Assembly: GCA_015055785.1 (NCBI GenBank)
Contig: SVHQ01000092.1
Location: forward strand, 1 to 6,862
Direction of reading: 5' to 3'
From: Clostridiales bacterium
GTDB taxonomy: Bacteria > Bacillota_A > Clostridia > Christensenellales > Borkfalkiaceae
Length of the DNA stretch: 6,862 nt
Part shown: one piece after another, positions 5,813-6,862 of the stretch
Numbering within the stretch: position 1 is the stretch's first letter
How the letters are laid out: each line of letters opens with the position of its first letter
Notes under the pieces: model-generated
Database searches by the model: none
Told to the model about the DNA's origin: nothing
The model's input: only the letters and a program-made list of their open reading frames with translations
Position numbers and translations under genes: made by a program

Positions 5813-6862
5813 TCATACGAAAATCGTTTTGTCTTTTGGCGCATTGTAAAGCAAAGCATGTATTTTTTCTGCGTATTGGTCCTTTTCAAAACACAACTTG
5901 GCGATGTCGTTTAAAACGTTTTCGTCGTGTGCGCGCGCAATTATTGGCAAAGTGGATTCCCCGAGCGCGGATAATACGTCGCTACGCTCTTTCTTTGCTG
6001 CCAAAATACGCAAATATAAAGGATTTGCAAGACACTCGCGCAACAACGTTTCTTCGATATTCAATAGATTTTGTAAAGTGATACGGCGTATGCGCGAGGA
6101 GGTGTAGCGCGCCGAAGTCAACGTTTCTACGAGCGTTTCGGGTAATTCCGCCGCCTTTTTTAAGGCATTTTCCAATCCTTCCGTGCAATCGCATACACGT
6201 TTGATTTCTTCTGTGGATTTGGACAAAATAGCGTGTTTTTCTAAAAGGTCAAGCTTATTTTCCAATCCTTTCGGTAAATCGTTGGCAACAAAATTGGGCA
6301 GATTATCGCCAATATTTTCACCCTTTGCAATGCCCTTTCTGATTGCGCTCGCGGACGAAAAATTCTCTTGCAGTTCGTTATCATTATAACCTGCGCCTAC
6401 GCGTGCTATCGGCAAAATAGAAACGTTCGCGTTCACGGAAAGCAAAGCTCTCGTATATTCTAAACCCAAGATGTTGTTGGGATTTGCAAGAATTTCCATC
6501 GGGATAAATCCCGCCCAAGCTTGCGCGCGTGCCTTTGCATAGCTAACACCGCTCGAAACGGCGGTTTTTATTTTATCCGAAACTTCCTTCGGTTCGTTGT
6601 TGAGATATCTCGCCGCTGAAATAAACGCCAATTTATCTGCGTTTTCCGCGCCGAAACAAAGGGTGTCGACGGCGGGAATAGAGGACAGCAAAGAAACAGC
6701 GCCTTTTGCAAACAGTTCCGCATTGGCGGTTGCAAAGGGGGTAGGAAGTTCAATGACAGCGTCTGCGCCCGCTAAAACGGCGTGTTTTGCGCGGGTGTAT
6801 TTATCCATAATCGCCGCCTCGCCACGTTGCACGAAATTTCCGCTCATAACGCACAAAACGGC
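5813..6862 (-). CDS. tmcAL: tRNA(Met) cytidine acetate ligase TmcAL (YlbM family), 5' end beyond window
   Basis: Catalyses ATP- and acetate-dependent N4-acetylation of the wobble cytidine (C34) of elongator tRNA-Met in Firmicutes; cytoplasmic. The frame is open to the window edge, where it reads AVLCVMSGNFVQRGE, the conserved block following the nucleotidyltransferase-like N-terminus. The family's starting segment with its HxGH-type motif (about 50 residues) is therefore missing, and the TTG at 6856 is not a true start. Visible family features are ADAVIELP, PNNILGLEY, SSASAIRKGI and the C-terminal TSARYTSSRIRR region. About 350 residues are visible, as expected for a family of about 400 residues, ending at TGA 5813-5815. 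Transcription runs toward tRNA-Thr, which has its own promoter. No convincing hairpin terminator is visible in the A/T tracts after the stop. Confidence 0.93.
   Translation of the reverse strand, partial: AVLCVMSGNFVQRGEAAIMDKYTRAKHAVLAGADAVIELPTPFATANAELFAKGAVSLLSSIPAVDTLCFGAENADKLAFISAARYLNNEPKEVSDKIKTAVSSGVSYAKARAQAWAGFIPMEILANPNNILGLEYTRALLSVNANVSILPIARVGAGYNDNELQENFSSASAIRKGIAKGENIGDNLPNFVANDLPKGLENKLDLLEKHAILSKSTEEIKRVCDCTEGLENALKKAAELPETLVETLTSARYTSSRIRRITLQNLLNIEETLLRECLANPLYLRILAAKKERSDVLSALGESTLPIIARAHDENVLNDIAKLCFEKDQYAEKIHALLYNAPKDKTIFV

Overview
The window looks like a chromosomal segment of an anaerobic Firmicute, most likely an uncultured clostridial gut lineage. The inference rests on an oxygen-sensitive class III ribonucleotide reductase operon, a Firmicutes-type tRNA(Met) cytidine acetate ligase (TmcAL), a textbook GGAGGT ribosome binding site and consensus sigma-A promoters. 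The sequence alone does not fix the genus.

Left part (1-3479, + strand): nrdD and nrdG form a tight two-gene operon for anaerobic dNTP synthesis. A strong hairpin/U-tract terminator (2731-2772) follows. The apparent start codon of the next gene, a small single-pass membrane protein with a SPOR-like region (2755-3438), lies inside the 3' arm of that hairpin. That gene ends at a perfect 15-bp hairpin (3442-3479).

Middle part (about 3475-5661): a visibly AT-richer 2137-bp unit bounded by two perfect 50-bp direct repeats. The right repeat is the 3' half of an intact tRNA-Thr(CGT) gene (5616-5691, - strand); the left repeat is an orphan copy of the same tRNA half. This is the signature of an element integrated in a tRNA gene. 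It carries one full-length gene, a P-loop ATPase of about 602 residues with a C-terminal S1/OB-like domain, driven by a perfect TTGACA-17-TATAAT promoter. It also carries a 5'-truncated ORF remnant, and no integrase is visible. The insertion restored the tRNA and gave it a new terminator. This is the most interesting object in the window: a minimal, integrase-less, single-cargo tRNA island whose cargo could be a defence or other accessory ATPase (function inferred, not shown).

Right part (5692-6862, - strand): the tRNA-Thr has its own promoter (TTGCTT-17-TATAAT). Upstream of it lies the 3' portion of tmcAL, which runs off the window edge.
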